DNA of 64,000 bases from Sphingomonas baiyangensis (lineage in GTDB: Bacteria > Pseudomonadota > Alphaproteobacteria > Sphingomonadales > Sphingomonadaceae): the NCBI RefSeq assembly GCF_005144715.1, contig NZ_SWKR01000002.1, positions 2,098,227-2,162,226 of the forward strand, written 5' to 3'. Numbering within the stretch: position 1 is the stretch's first letter; every line of letters begins with the position of its first letter. The notes below the pieces were generated by a model. It ran no database searches. It had not been told where the DNA came from and saw only the letters and a list, made by a program, of their open reading frames with translations. Position numbers and translations under genes: made by a program. Of this stretch, positions 25,397 through 34,492 are shown piece by piece.

Positions 25397-28300
25397 CTAG
25401 ACCGAGGACAGGTTTAGCTCGGCGGCGCCGCGTTGCCGCGCTTCGGCGTTGTAACGCTCGAGCTCCTCGTCGGCGAGTGCCTCCAGCCGCGCCCGCACCG
25501 CCTTCCACTGCTTGTCGAGGTCGGCCTTGCGCTGGTAGCGGCTCGCGGTCGGGCGACCCTCGGCACTTCCGCTGCCGTACCCGCCATCGGTCACGAGCGT
25601 GCTGTAGAGCGTGTCATACTGCGCGTTCAGGCCGGCGGGCACGCCGCGTTCGCCGGCTGCGGGCACCGGCACGATCGCCGCCTCGACCGCGAACAGCGCG
25701 GCGTCGAGCGCAGCAGCCGCAGGGCTGAGAGCGGCCGTCGGCGCGGCAGGGGTAGCCGGCGGAGCCGCCACGGCCCTGCGCAGCGTGCGTATTTCGGCCA
25801 GCACGCGGTTCATCTCGGTAATGGTGTCGCGCACCGCCGTCGCCATCGCATATTGCGCGTCATAATCGGCCTGCGAGATATCGGGCGCGCGCGGATTGCC
25901 GGTGACGATCAGCGGACGCGTCTCCACCACCGACCCGGCGTTGAGCCGAACAGTATAGCGTCCCGGCGCAACCTTAACGCCCTGCCCGCCTGGTGCGATC
26001 TTGCCGTCCTTGCCCAGCACCATCGGGCCGTCGCCACGCAGGTCCCATACGATGCGGTGGAACCCGGGTGTCGTGCCTGGAGAATTGTCCTTCGCGCCGT
26101 CCTTTGCGTCGGCCTCCGCCGGCGCCGTCGCCCCGGCTGCCGCATCCGCGCGGCTGAAGCGGCGCACGACGGCACCGCGCGCATCGAGAATCTCGACCGT
26201 CGCATCCGGGACTTCGCTGGCGAGCACATAATGGATCAGCGCTCCGTGCGGCAGGTCGTCGGGCAGCACCAGGTCGACTTCGCGAAGCGGCAGGCCTCCC
26301 ACGCCGCGCGCGGCAGGACGCGGCGCATAGAGCCGCGCTTCACGGCGCGAAGCGTCGACAGCCAGTTCGCGCAGCGGCCCCAGATCATCGAGGACCCAGA
26401 ACGAGCGCCCCTGCGTGGCTACCGCCAGATCACCGCGATGCACCTTGAGGTCCATCACGGGCGTCGCCGGAAGGTTGAGCTGGAGCGGCTGCCACCGCGC
26501 GCCGTCGTCGAACGACACGAACAGTCCGAACTCGGTGCCCGCATACAGCAGCCCGCGCCGTGCATCGTCCTCGCGCACCACACGGACCGGGTGGTTGGCG
26601 GGGATGCCGTTGCTGCCATCGGCGATCCGCGTCCACGTCACGCCATAATCGTCGGTGCGGAAGATGAACGGGGTAAAATCGTCGAGGCGGTAGCGGTGCG
26701 CGGCCACATAGGCTCGGCCGGGCGCATGCGGCGACACCTCGATGCGATTGACGGTCGTCAGCGGCGGCAACGCTGGCGGCGTGATGTCGGTCCAGCGCTT
26801 GCCGTCGTCGCGCGTGATCTGCACACGGCCGTCGTCGGTGCCCACCCAGATCGTGCGCGCGTCGTGCGGTGACGGCGTCACCGCAAGGATCGTGGTGAAG
26901 GTCTCCGCCCCGTTGGGGTTGTCGGCGGTGATCGGCTCGCCAGGCCACGCCTGGTAGCGCTTGTCGTTCGTCGTCAGGTCGGGCGAGATGCGCGTCCAGC
27001 TCTCGCCGCGGTCGCGGCTGCGATACAGATACTGGCTGGCCTGATACACGGTGGCCGGGTCGTGCGGGCTTACCACGATTGGCGCCAGCCACTGCCACCG
27101 GTTAATCTTGTCGCGCGGCGCGAGTGCCATCGCTTCCGGATAAACGGTAACGCTCACCCGCGTATCGTTGCGCAGGTCCAGCCGGTTGATCTCGCCGCCG
27201 TAACAGCCGCCGAACACGATGTCGGGATGGTCGGGGTGCAGCGCTACGGGTCCCGTTTCGCAGCCGGCGGCATAGCCCCATTCCTGCTGCGGCCGCAGCG
27301 AATTGTGCAGGCGCCGATGCGGCACGCTGATGCTCGAATTGTCCTGCTGCGATCCGTACAGCCGGTACGGCACCTGATTGTCGACCTGCACGTCGTACAG
27401 CTCGGCAGTGGGCTGGTTGTATACCGACGAGAAGGTGCGACCGTTGTTGACCGTCACCACCGTACCGCCGTCGTTCGACACGCCGAAGATTTCTGGATCG
27501 CGCGGGTTGATCCAGATGTCGTGCACGTCGCCATGCGGCAACGGTATGTCCTTGAACGTCTTTCCGCCGTCGGTCGAGCGCAGCAGCGGCACGTTCATCA
27601 CGTACACGATGTCGGGATTGACCGGGTCGGCGCGCACGTGCCCATAGTACCAGGGCCGCCCGCGCACCTTCGTTTCGGTGTTGACCAGCGTCCAGGTCGC
27701 GCCGCGATCGTCCGAGCGGTAGAGCCCGCCGCCCGGCTCCGCTTCCACCAGCGCCCATATGCGCTTCGGATCGGCCGGCGACACCGTCACCCCCACCTTG
27801 CCGACGAGCCCCGTCGGAAGACCGCCGGCAAGCTTGCTCCACGACGTTCCGCCGTTGGTGCTCCGGTACACCCCGCCCTCGGGGCTGCCGGAGATCATCG
27901 TCCACGGCTTGCGCTCGATGCGCGACATGCCGGCGTAGATCTCGTCGGGGTTGTCAGGGCTCATCGAGAGCGTCACCGCGCCGGTGCCGTCGTTGAGGAA
28001 CAGCACATGCTCCCACGTCGCGCCGCCGTCGCGCGTGCGATAGACGCCGCGTTCGCGGTTCCGGCCGAAGGGGTGGCCCAGCGCGGCGACATAGACCACG
28101 TCCGGGTTGGTGGGATGCACCAGCAGCTTGCCGATGGCACCCGATTCCGGAAGCCCGAGGTAGCGCCACGTCGCGCCCCCGTCGGTGGACTTCCACACGC
28201 CGCGCCCGATCGAGCTGTTGCCGCGGATCGAGGCTGAGCCGGTGCCGACATAGATGATGTTCGGGTCGCTGTCGGCCACGTCGATCGCGCCGATGTTGCC

Positions 28301-28657
28301 GATGTCGAGGAAACCGTCGGTGACGTTGGTCCAGTGGCCGCCGGCGTCGTCGGTCTTCCACACACCGCCGCCGGTGGTGCCCATGAAGAAGGTGTTGGGC
28401 TGCTCGGCGATACCGGCCACGGCGGTCGAGCGACCGCCGCGGAACGGTCCCACCATGCGGTATGACAGGCCGTCGTAGAGCGCGGGATCGACGGCAGGCG
28501 CGACGGCAGGCGCGGGTGCGGGCGTCGGAGCCGGAGCGGGCGCGGGCGGCGTCTGGGCGTGGACTCCGGCGACCGGCGCCAGGACGAGGAGCGCCAGCCC
28601 CGCGCCGCAAAGCATCGCGGTGGCCGACCGGGCGGAGAAGCGATTCGACTGGAGCAT
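25397..28657 (-). CDS. Exported BNR/sortilin-like beta-propeller protein, second copy
   Basis: This 1086-residue protein has a signal peptide (AMLCGAGLALLVLAPVAGVH), a Pro/Ala-rich linker (residues 37-65), then a propeller with many Asp boxes (KSTDGGATW, RTRDGGATW, RSTNGGTSW, RSDDRGATW, RSTDGGKTF, RSRDRGESW, RTDDYGVTW) and the signature DGLSYRMVGPFRGGRST. The C-terminal 280 residues are not propeller. It is a divergent paralogue of the protein at 16963-20127 in the same locus. Role is unknown; binding or processing of extracellular peptide or glycan is inferred. A GTG or internal ATG start is possible; 28657 is chosen for the signal peptide. Confidence 0.85.
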   Translation of the reverse strand: MLQSNRFSARSATAMLCGAGLALLVLAPVAGVHAQTPPAPAPAPTPAPAPAVAPAVDPALYDGLSYRMVGPFRGGRSTAVAGIAEQPNTFFMGTTGGGVWKTDDAGGHWTNVTDGFLDIGNIGAIDVADSDPNIIYVGTGSASIRGNSSIGRGVWKSTDGGATWRYLGLPESGAIGKLLVHPTNPDVVYVAALGHPFGRNRERGVYRTRDGGATWEHVLFLNDGTGAVTLSMSPDNPDEIYAGMSRIERKPWTMISGSPEGGVYRSTNGGTSWSKLAGGLPTGLVGKVGVTVSPADPKRIWALVEAEPGGGLYRSDDRGATWTLVNTETKVRGRPWYYGHVRADPVNPDIVYVMNVPLLRSTDGGKTFKDIPLPHGDVHDIWINPRDPEIFGVSNDGGTVVTVNNGRTFSSVYNQPTAELYDVQVDNQVPYRLYGSQQDNSSISVPHRRLHNSLRPQQEWGYAAGCETGPVALHPDHPDIVFGGCYGGEINRLDLRNDTRVSVTVYPEAMALAPRDKINRWQWLAPIVVSPHDPATVYQASQYLYRSRDRGESWTRISPDLTTNDKRYQAWPGEPITADNPNGAETFTTILAVTPSPHDARTIWVGTDDGRVQITRDDGKRWTDITPPALPPLTTVNRIEVSPHAPGRAYVAAHRYRLDDFTPFIFRTDDYGVTWTRIADGSNGIPANHPVRVVREDDARRGLLYAGTEFGLFVSFDDGARWQPLQLNLPATPVMDLKVHRGDLAVATQGRSFWVLDDLGPLRELAVDASRREARLYAPRPAARGVGGLPLREVDLVLPDDLPHGALIHYVLASEVPDATVEILDARGAVVRRFSRADAAAGATAPAEADAKDGAKDNSPGTTPGFHRIVWDLRGDGPMVLGKDGKIAPGGQGVKVAPGRYTVRLNAGSVVETRPLIVTGNPRAPDISQADYDAQYAMATAVRDTITEMNRVLAEIRTLRRAVAAPPATPAAPTAALSPAAAALDAALFAVEAAIVPVPAAGERGVPAGLNAQYDTLYSTLVTDGGYGSGSAEGRPTASRYQRKADLDKQWKAVRARLEALADEELERYNAEARQRGAAELNLSSV

Positions 28658-29014
28658 GCTGGCTTTCGCGGAGGTAAGGAAAAGAGGCGCGGTCACGTTC
28701 GCTGTGCGACTATATGTTCGCAATGTTGCCTCGTAAACCTGACGTGGCAATCTGCATTTCGCGTCGTCGGGAAGGATCGCCCAGCACTTCGGGTATTGAT
28801 TGGCGCTGCGCCGTCGGCGGGTGACAGGCAGAACGCTCTGCGCGACGCATTACCGAGCCGGTCCAGACCAGCGCCGAATGAGAGCGCTTGCGATTCGCCG
28901 TGAGCTTCAATTGGCAAACGAGATATCGCGCCAGCGCCGGGCCATGGCTGTACGCGTACGTAATTTGCGTTCGGAAGGACGATTGCGTGCACCCGCCGCA
29001 ACGCGATGCGCGAC
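28658..29014. other. Non-coding gap with the promoter of the second BNR operon
   Basis: This 357-base stretch contains no supported gene. Near its left end is a promoter for the minus-strand BNR operon (separate entry). A 10-bp palindrome GTACGCGTAC lies at 28950-28959 near the gamma-glutamyltransferase 3' end. Nothing else is recognised. Confidence 0.5.
28710..28738 (-). promoter_or_regulatory. Likely sigma-70 promoter of the BNR / 2OG oxygenase operon
   Basis: On the minus strand, TTTACG at 28738-28733 and TATAGT at 28715-28710 are separated by exactly 17 bases, and the start codon lies about 45 bases beyond the expected transcription start. The -35 is a weak match and the -10 a good one. 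Confidence 0.4.
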
Positions 29015-30886
29015 CTAATAGGCCAGCGCGCAGCCGTCGGCGCGCATTTCGCTGGCCGCCGCCCACACCGTCGCCGCGCCGTCCTTCCGCCGCTCGACCG
29101 CTTGATAGCGTCCGAAGCTGCCGTCGGGCTCGCCGATCGTCCAGCCCATGCTCGCAAGCGCCGCGCGGGTGGCGTCGGGGACTCCGCTTTCCAGGCGCAA
29201 CAGCCCCGTTGGCGGCAGGTCCGGCCCGTCCTCGCCCATCGATTGCGAGGACCCCTCATGGTGCCAGCGGGGGCTGTCGCCCGCCGACTGCACGTCGAGG
29301 CCGTAGTCGACGCGGTTGACGATGATCTGCGCCTGGCCCTGCGGCTGCATGTCGCCGCCGATCACGCCGAAGCTCATCCAGGGCTCGCCGTCGCGCGTGG
29401 CGAAGCCCGGAATGATCGTCTGGAAGGGCCGCTTTCCGGGCGCATAGATGTTGGGATGGCCGTCCTGCAGCGTGAACAGCTGGCCGCGGTCCTGGAACAT
29501 GAAGCCCAGCCCGTCGGCGACCAGCCCCGATCCCATGCCGCGGAAGTTGGACTGGATCATCGACACCATCATCCCGTCACGGTCGGCGGTCGCGAGATAA
29601 GTGGTGTCGCCCCTTGCCGGCGCCCGGCCCGGCGTCACGCGCGGATTGATTCGGTCGGGCCGGATCAGCCGGGCACGTTCGGCGGCATAGTCCTTGGACA
29701 CGAGCCAGTCGGCAGGCACACGCGCGAAGTTGGGATCGGCATAATAGCGGGCGCGATCCTCGTAGGCGAGCCGCTTGGCCTCGGCCTGAAGATGGATCGA
29801 CCGCGCCGACTGGAAGCCCGCGCCGCGAAGGTCGAACCGCTCGAGCATGTTGAGCATCTGCAACGTCGCCAGACCCTGCGTGTTCGCGCCAAGCGCATGC
29901 ACGGTGACGCCGCGATAGTCGGTGGCATAGGGCTTGACCCATTCCGACCGGTGGCGCGCAAGGTCGTCGGCACGCAGCCAGCCGCCGATCCGCCGGAAAT
30001 ACCGGTCGATGCGCTCGGCGATCTCGCCGCGGTAGAAGGCGTCGCGTCCACCACGCGCGATCAGGCGGTAGGTCTGCGCCAGATCGGGGTTGCGGAACAC
30101 CTGACCGAAGCCCGGCGCCTCGCCGTTCGGCGCAAAGGTGCTGAGCGCGTTGGCGACTTCCTCGATGCCCGAGTCCGATCGCCGGAACGCGGCAATGCTG
30201 CGCTGCATGTAATAGCTGACGATATCGGGCACCGGCGCGCCGCCCTCGGCATAGGCGATGGCGGGTTCGAACAGCGCCGCCCAGGGTAGCTTGCCGTACC
30301 GGCGATGGAGTTCCCACCAGCAGTCGACCGTGCCGGGCACCGATACCGTCACTGCGCCGAGTGGCGGCAGCACGCCACCTTTCGCGCGCGCGCGAACCGT
30401 TTCCAGACTCAGGCCTCGCGGCGATGCGCCCGACCCGGCGATGCCCATGACTTCACGCGCGCGCGGATCCCACAGCATGACGTAGCAGTCGCCGCCGATG
30501 CCGCACGAGGTCGGCTCGAGGAATCCCAGGCACGCGTTGATCGCGATCGCCGCATCCACCGCCGAGCCGCCGCGCCGCAGGATGTCGATCCCCGCCTGCG
30601 TCGCCAGCGGATGCGCCGTGCCTGCCGCGCCCGACATGCCGTACACCGCGGTGCGCGACGCGAAGCTCGCGCCGACCGGGCGATCGCCGGCGCGCACATC
30701 GGGCCGCACGAACCGCGCTTCCCCTTCTACCCAGCGACCCGGCAGGCGTTGGTCCGCCGGCGCCGGCGCGCCGCCCTGACCGGGCGCAGGTATCGCCGGT
30801 TCGGGGCTCGGCCGACCCTGCTGCGCCGACAACGGAGCGGCGACGGCAGCGGCAGGCAGCGTGGCGATAAAGGTGCGGCGATCCAT
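29015..30886 (-). CDS. ggt: Gamma-glutamyltransferase (Ntn hydrolase), exported, probably Tat
   Basis: This 623-residue protein cleaves or transfers gamma-glutamyl groups of glutathione and related peptides. The N-terminus MDRRTFIATLPAAAVAAPLS looks like a Tat signal. Family landmarks are GMSGAAGTAHPLATQAGIDI, GGSAVDAAIAINACLGFLEP, GIGGDCYVMLWD, and the nucleophile region ARGDTTYLATADRDG (Thr of GDTT starts the small subunit after self-cleavage), then GFMFQDRGQLFTLQ and GVIGGDMQPQGQAQI. A GAGGAGC ribosome site supports the start. It is divergent from the DUF885 gene and lies in the peptidase-rich locus. Confidence 0.92.
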   Translation of the reverse strand: MDRRTFIATLPAAAVAAPLSAQQGRPSPEPAIPAPGQGGAPAPADQRLPGRWVEGEARFVRPDVRAGDRPVGASFASRTAVYGMSGAAGTAHPLATQAGIDILRRGGSAVDAAIAINACLGFLEPTSCGIGGDCYVMLWDPRAREVMGIAGSGASPRGLSLETVRARAKGGVLPPLGAVTVSVPGTVDCWWELHRRYGKLPWAALFEPAIAYAEGGAPVPDIVSYYMQRSIAAFRRSDSGIEEVANALSTFAPNGEAPGFGQVFRNPDLAQTYRLIARGGRDAFYRGEIAERIDRYFRRIGGWLRADDLARHRSEWVKPYATDYRGVTVHALGANTQGLATLQMLNMLERFDLRGAGFQSARSIHLQAEAKRLAYEDRARYYADPNFARVPADWLVSKDYAAERARLIRPDRINPRVTPGRAPARGDTTYLATADRDGMMVSMIQSNFRGMGSGLVADGLGFMFQDRGQLFTLQDGHPNIYAPGKRPFQTIIPGFATRDGEPWMSFGVIGGDMQPQGQAQIIVNRVDYGLDVQSAGDSPRWHHEGSSQSMGEDGPDLPPTGLLRLESGVPDATRAALASMGWTIGEPDGSFGRYQAVERRKDGAATVWAAASEMRADGCALAY

Positions 30887-31121
30887 GGGACAAGCTCCTC
30901 GATGACCACCTTAGTGTCTTGCGACGGCGGCTAACGCAATGCGGTGGAGGGCAAAGCCCGGCTGAGGGAACGATCGCGACGATCCAGCGCAAGTTGCGTG
31001 ATCGCATAAGCCCCTGACCGGCGTGCGCGGTCGCGCATTGACATCCACTGCCCCGGCAATAGCCTCATGCGCTCGCGAGCCGTGCAACATGCCTCGCGTG
31101 CCCGGGGGGATCTCACAGCCG

Positions 31122-32792
31122 ATGTTCCGATTGCTCTTTTGCCTCGCCCTGCTCTGCGTCCTCAATCTCGCGCCATTGCCCGCCAGCGCACAGGGCTCGC
31201 CGAACGCGTCGACGCTTGCAGCCGTGATCGAGGAGGCGCTGGCGATCGGCGAAGGCGAACCGGGAACGCCGCAACACGAAGCGGCGGCTGCCGCGTACCG
31301 GGCCGTGCTCGACAAGGCGAAGGCGATCGACCGCGATCGGCTGAGCCTCGACGATCAGGTCGACCACGAACTCCTCGTCGCGCATGTGCGGACGCGCTTG
31401 TTCGAGATCGAGACGCTGCGTCTGCACGAAGTGAACCCCGCCTCGGTGTTCGCGCTCGAGCAGACCAACCGGCTGTTTCTGCGTCCCGGCGCGCTGCCCG
31501 ACAGCGCGGTCGAGAAGGCCGTCGGCGAATTGCGGCGGCTGCCGGCAGTGTTGTCGCGCGCGCGGCAGAACCTCAGGAACCCGGCGCGCACCTGGACCGA
31601 GAACGCGATCTACCAGGCTTATTACGCCCGGCTTCTGCTGCGAGACGAGGTTCCGAACGCAATCGTCGACAGCCCCGATCTGAAGCGCGAGCTTGTGGCG
31701 GCGGCAGGCGAGGCGCTTGCGGCAGTCGACGGTTTCGAGCGCTGGCTCAAGAACGACCTGCTGCCGCGCTCGACGCGCTCTCCGGCCTGGAAGCCCGAGG
31801 AGATCGAATTCTACCAGTTGGTTCAGGAGCAGCTCGACGAATACAAGGTAGACGACATGCTGCGCATCGCCGAGGAGGAGGAGCGGATCCTTCTGGGCGA
31901 GATGCGCGAACTGGCGCGCCAGATCCATCCGAGCGGAGACCTGCGCACCGCCTGGGAAGTGATGAAGAGCGAGGCGCCGCCATGGGAGCATGTGATCCCG
32001 ATGGCGCAGCGCTATGTCGACATGATGAGCGCGTGGCTGAGGGGACCGGGCGCGCACATCGTCACCATCCCCGACTATATCGATTACGGCGCACGGCTCT
32101 CGCCGCCGATGTCGCGGCGGATCCTGTCGTTCGGCGGCGCCACGGGCGGCCCCACCATCGCGGGGCGGCAATCGGGCTATTACATCCTGACCCCGCTCGA
32201 AGACATCCTCACGCCCGCCGAGCGCGCGAGCCGCATCAAGGCGTATAACCCCTATTGGACGCACGTGATCTCGTATCACGAATGGCTCGGCCACAATGTG
32301 CAGATCGCCGCCCGGAACGAGCATGCCACCCGGCCGATGCGGCGCGCCTTCCGCAGCGCCTATTTCAGCCAGGCCTGGTCCTTCTACCTCGAACGGCTGA
32401 TGGAGGAGGAAGGCTATTACAAGACGCTGCCCTATATGGAGGAGTTGAAGACGCTGATGGCGCGGCGGCAGATGCGCATGTGGCGGGTACAGCGCATCCT
32501 CACCAAGCTGCGCATGGCCAAGGGGGAAATGACGTTCGACGAGGCGGTCACCGCCTATGTCGAGAAGATCGGCATGGAGCCGACCAATGCCCTCATCGAG
32601 GTTCAGCGCGATTCACAGACGCCGGCATCGCCCGGGCGCGAGATCATCGGCGAGCGCGCGATTGTGAAGCTGCGTGACGAATATAAGCGCCGCATGGGCG
32701 AGCATTATTCGATGAAGCGATTTCACGACACGCTGCTGACCTATGGCGACCTTCCCTTCAAACAGATCCGCCGGCTGATGTTCGAGGATTAG
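31122..32792 (+). CDS. Exported DUF885 family metallopeptidase-like protein
   Basis: This 556-residue protein has a signal peptide (FRLLFCLALLCVLNLAPLPA) followed by a mostly helical body typical of DUF885, a family related to M2/M3 peptidases. The zinc-site-like segment SYHEWLGHNVQIAARNE stands at about 383-399 (H-E-x-x-G-H), and YFSQAWSFYLERLMEEEGYY follows as in the family, with a Glu as likely third ligand. The ATG at 31122 is chosen for the signal peptide; two upstream in-frame ATGs give no signal sequence. It is divergent from ggt. Confidence 0.82.
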   Translation: MFRLLFCLALLCVLNLAPLPASAQGSPNASTLAAVIEEALAIGEGEPGTPQHEAAAAAYRAVLDKAKAIDRDRLSLDDQVDHELLVAHVRTRLFEIETLRLHEVNPASVFALEQTNRLFLRPGALPDSAVEKAVGELRRLPAVLSRARQNLRNPARTWTENAIYQAYYARLLLRDEVPNAIVDSPDLKRELVAAAGEALAAVDGFERWLKNDLLPRSTRSPAWKPEEIEFYQLVQEQLDEYKVDDMLRIAEEEERILLGEMRELARQIHPSGDLRTAWEVMKSEAPPWEHVIPMAQRYVDMMSAWLRGPGAHIVTIPDYIDYGARLSPPMSRRILSFGGATGGPTIAGRQSGYYILTPLEDILTPAERASRIKAYNPYWTHVISYHEWLGHNVQIAARNEHATRPMRRAFRSAYFSQAWSFYLERLMEEEGYYKTLPYMEELKTLMARRQMRMWRVQRILTKLRMAKGEMTFDEAVTAYVEKIGMEPTNALIEVQRDSQTPASPGREIIGERAIVKLRDEYKRRMGEHYSMKRFHDTLLTYGDLPFKQIRRLMFED

Positions 32793-32925
32793 GCCGTCGG
32801 CCAACCCGTAACAGCGAAGCGCCAGGCAGCCAGGATTCCGGGTCGCCGGAGCGGGCGAACGCCCGTTCAATGCTGCGCGGGGCGCGGCGCCCGAAGGCGA
32901 GGATTGTCAGATTCATCAGACTGTG

Positions 32926-33012
32926 TGGTGCGGTCGAGAAGACTCGAACTTCCACGGGCTTTCGCCCACAACGACCTCAACGTTGCGCGTCTACCAGTTC
33001 CGCCACGACCGC
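32926..33012 (-). tRNA. tRNA-Leu (anticodon GAG)
   Basis: The 87-base minus-strand sequence folds as a class II tRNA: acceptor GCGGTCG/CGACCGC, D arm with ACTGGTAGAC, anticodon stem CAACG/CGTTG with loop TTGAGGT (anticodon GAG), a long variable arm with TGGGCGAAAGCCCG, T arm with GTTCGAGTC, and an encoded CCA end. It reads CUC/CUU leucine codons. No integrase or duplicated 3' end is seen nearby, so it is not an occupied attachment site. Confidence 0.95.
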
Positions 33013-33142
33013 ACATGATGTCCGAAAGGATATGAACCCCCGGCCGGTAGGCGGGTGCCCCTAGCAGCCGAATCGCAGCCGTGCAACCGGCGTTTCGCGG
33101 GCGCTATCGGGCGGCGCGCCGAGCCGCTAGAGCCGCGCGGCC

Positions 33143-34492
33143 ATGACCGCCGCCCGCGCTTCCGCAACCCAGGAGATTCGCCGCCTGATGGCGCTCGCCT
33201 GGCCGGTGATGCTCACCAGCCTCAACTGGACGATCCTGCATATCACCGACGTGGTGGTGGTGGGGCTGACGGGCGTCGACGAAGTGGCCGCGCTCGCCGC
33301 CAGCCGCGCGATCACCTATATCGGCATCGTCGTCGTGCTTGGCTGGCTTTCGGGCGTGCTCGTGTTCGTGTCGCGCGCCGATGGCGCCGGCGACCTGCGC
33401 GAGACCGGCCGCGTGCTGCATGAGGGGCTGGCGCTGGGGCTGGTGCTGGGCTTCCTGAGCGGCGGCGTGCTGTTCGCCTTCGCGCAGCCCATGCTGCTCG
33501 GTGTCGGCGTCGATCCGGCCATCGCGCCGGCGGCGGCGCGCGTGGTGCAGGCGATGGCGCTCGCCTATCCCGCACAACTCGCGAGCATCGCCGCCAGTTT
33601 CTTCCTCGAAGGTGTCAGCCGGCCGCGTCGCGTGATGGTGGTGCAGCTTTCGGTGCTGCCACTCAACGCGTTGCTCGCCTGGGCATGGTCGGGCGGGCAT
33701 CTGGGCTTTCCTGCCTGGGGCGCGGTGGGGGCGGCCGCCGCCACCGCCACGGCTTCGTGGGCCGGCGCCGCGGCGATGCTCTATGCCGCCTTCACGCTTC
33801 CGCGCGCGCGCGAGCGCGGGGTGCGCACGCTTGCCGGCCTGCGCCCGATGGGCGTGCTGCGCCTCGCGCGCTTCGGGCTGGTGCCTGCCATCGCCTCGGG
33901 CCTCGAGCTTGCCGGCTTCTCGATCCTCATCGCCTTGTCGACGCAGCTCGGCACTGCCACCGCGCATGCCTTCCAGATCGTGTTCTCGGTCCACAACGTC
34001 ACCTTCGGGATCGCGCTCGGGCTGGGGTCGGCCGCCGGCGTGCGCGTCGGCAATGCGGTGGGCGAAGGGCTGCCCGGCGAAGCGGCGGGGCGCGCATGGC
34101 TGGCGGCGGCGCTGGCGGCAGTGCTCACCGGCGTGCTCGCAATTGGCATCCTCGCCGCCGCTCCCGCTATCGTCGCGGCCTTCCCCTCGATCGATGCCGT
34201 CGAGGCGATCGGCGTCGCGATGCTCGTCGCCTGGGCGCCGTTCATCCTGTTCGATGGCGTGCAGGTGGTGTTCGTCTACGCGCTGCGCTCGCTCGGCGAT
34301 CAGGTGGCGGCCGGGATCAACGGCATCCTAGCCTTCTTCCTGCTCACCGGCTTGTCCGGCTGGTGGCTGGTGCGCGCGGGCCATGGCCCGCTTGCGCTTG
34401 TCTGGGCGTCGGCGGCGGGGATGGTGGCGGCGGCACTGCTCGGCGGGCTACGCCTGTGGTGGATCAGCCGCCCGCATCGCCTGCGAAGCTGA
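33143..34492 (+). CDS. MATE family multidrug/Na+ antiporter
   Basis: This 449-residue inner membrane protein has about 12 hydrophobic segments in two homologous halves. MATE landmarks: ALAWPVMLTSLNWTILHITD near the N-terminus, FFLEGVSRPRRVMVVQ, and in the second half FGIALGLGSAAGVRVGNAVG with GVQVVFVYALRSLGD. It would export cationic compounds. It converges on the zinc-ribbon gene with a 29-base overlap. Confidence 0.92.
   Translation: MTAARASATQEIRRLMALAWPVMLTSLNWTILHITDVVVVGLTGVDEVAALAASRAITYIGIVVVLGWLSGVLVFVSRADGAGDLRETGRVLHEGLALGLVLGFLSGGVLFAFAQPMLLGVGVDPAIAPAAARVVQAMALAYPAQLASIAASFFLEGVSRPRRVMVVQLSVLPLNALLAWAWSGGHLGFPAWGAVGAAAATATASWAGAAAMLYAAFTLPRARERGVRTLAGLRPMGVLRLARFGLVPAIASGLELAGFSILIALSTQLGTATAHAFQIVFSVHNVTFGIALGLGSAAGVRVGNAVGEGLPGEAAGRAWLAAALAAVLTGVLAIGILAAAPAIVAAFPSIDAVEAIGVAMLVAWAPFILFDGVQVVFVYALRSLGDQVAAGINGILAFFLLTGLSGWWLVRAGHGPLALVWASAAGMVAAALLGGLRLWWISRPHRLRS

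Noticed and set aside
32926..33012. tRNA-Leu as an attachment site for an integrated element.
   Set aside because: No integrase and no duplicated tRNA 3' end in the flanks; neighbours are ordinary chromosomal genes.
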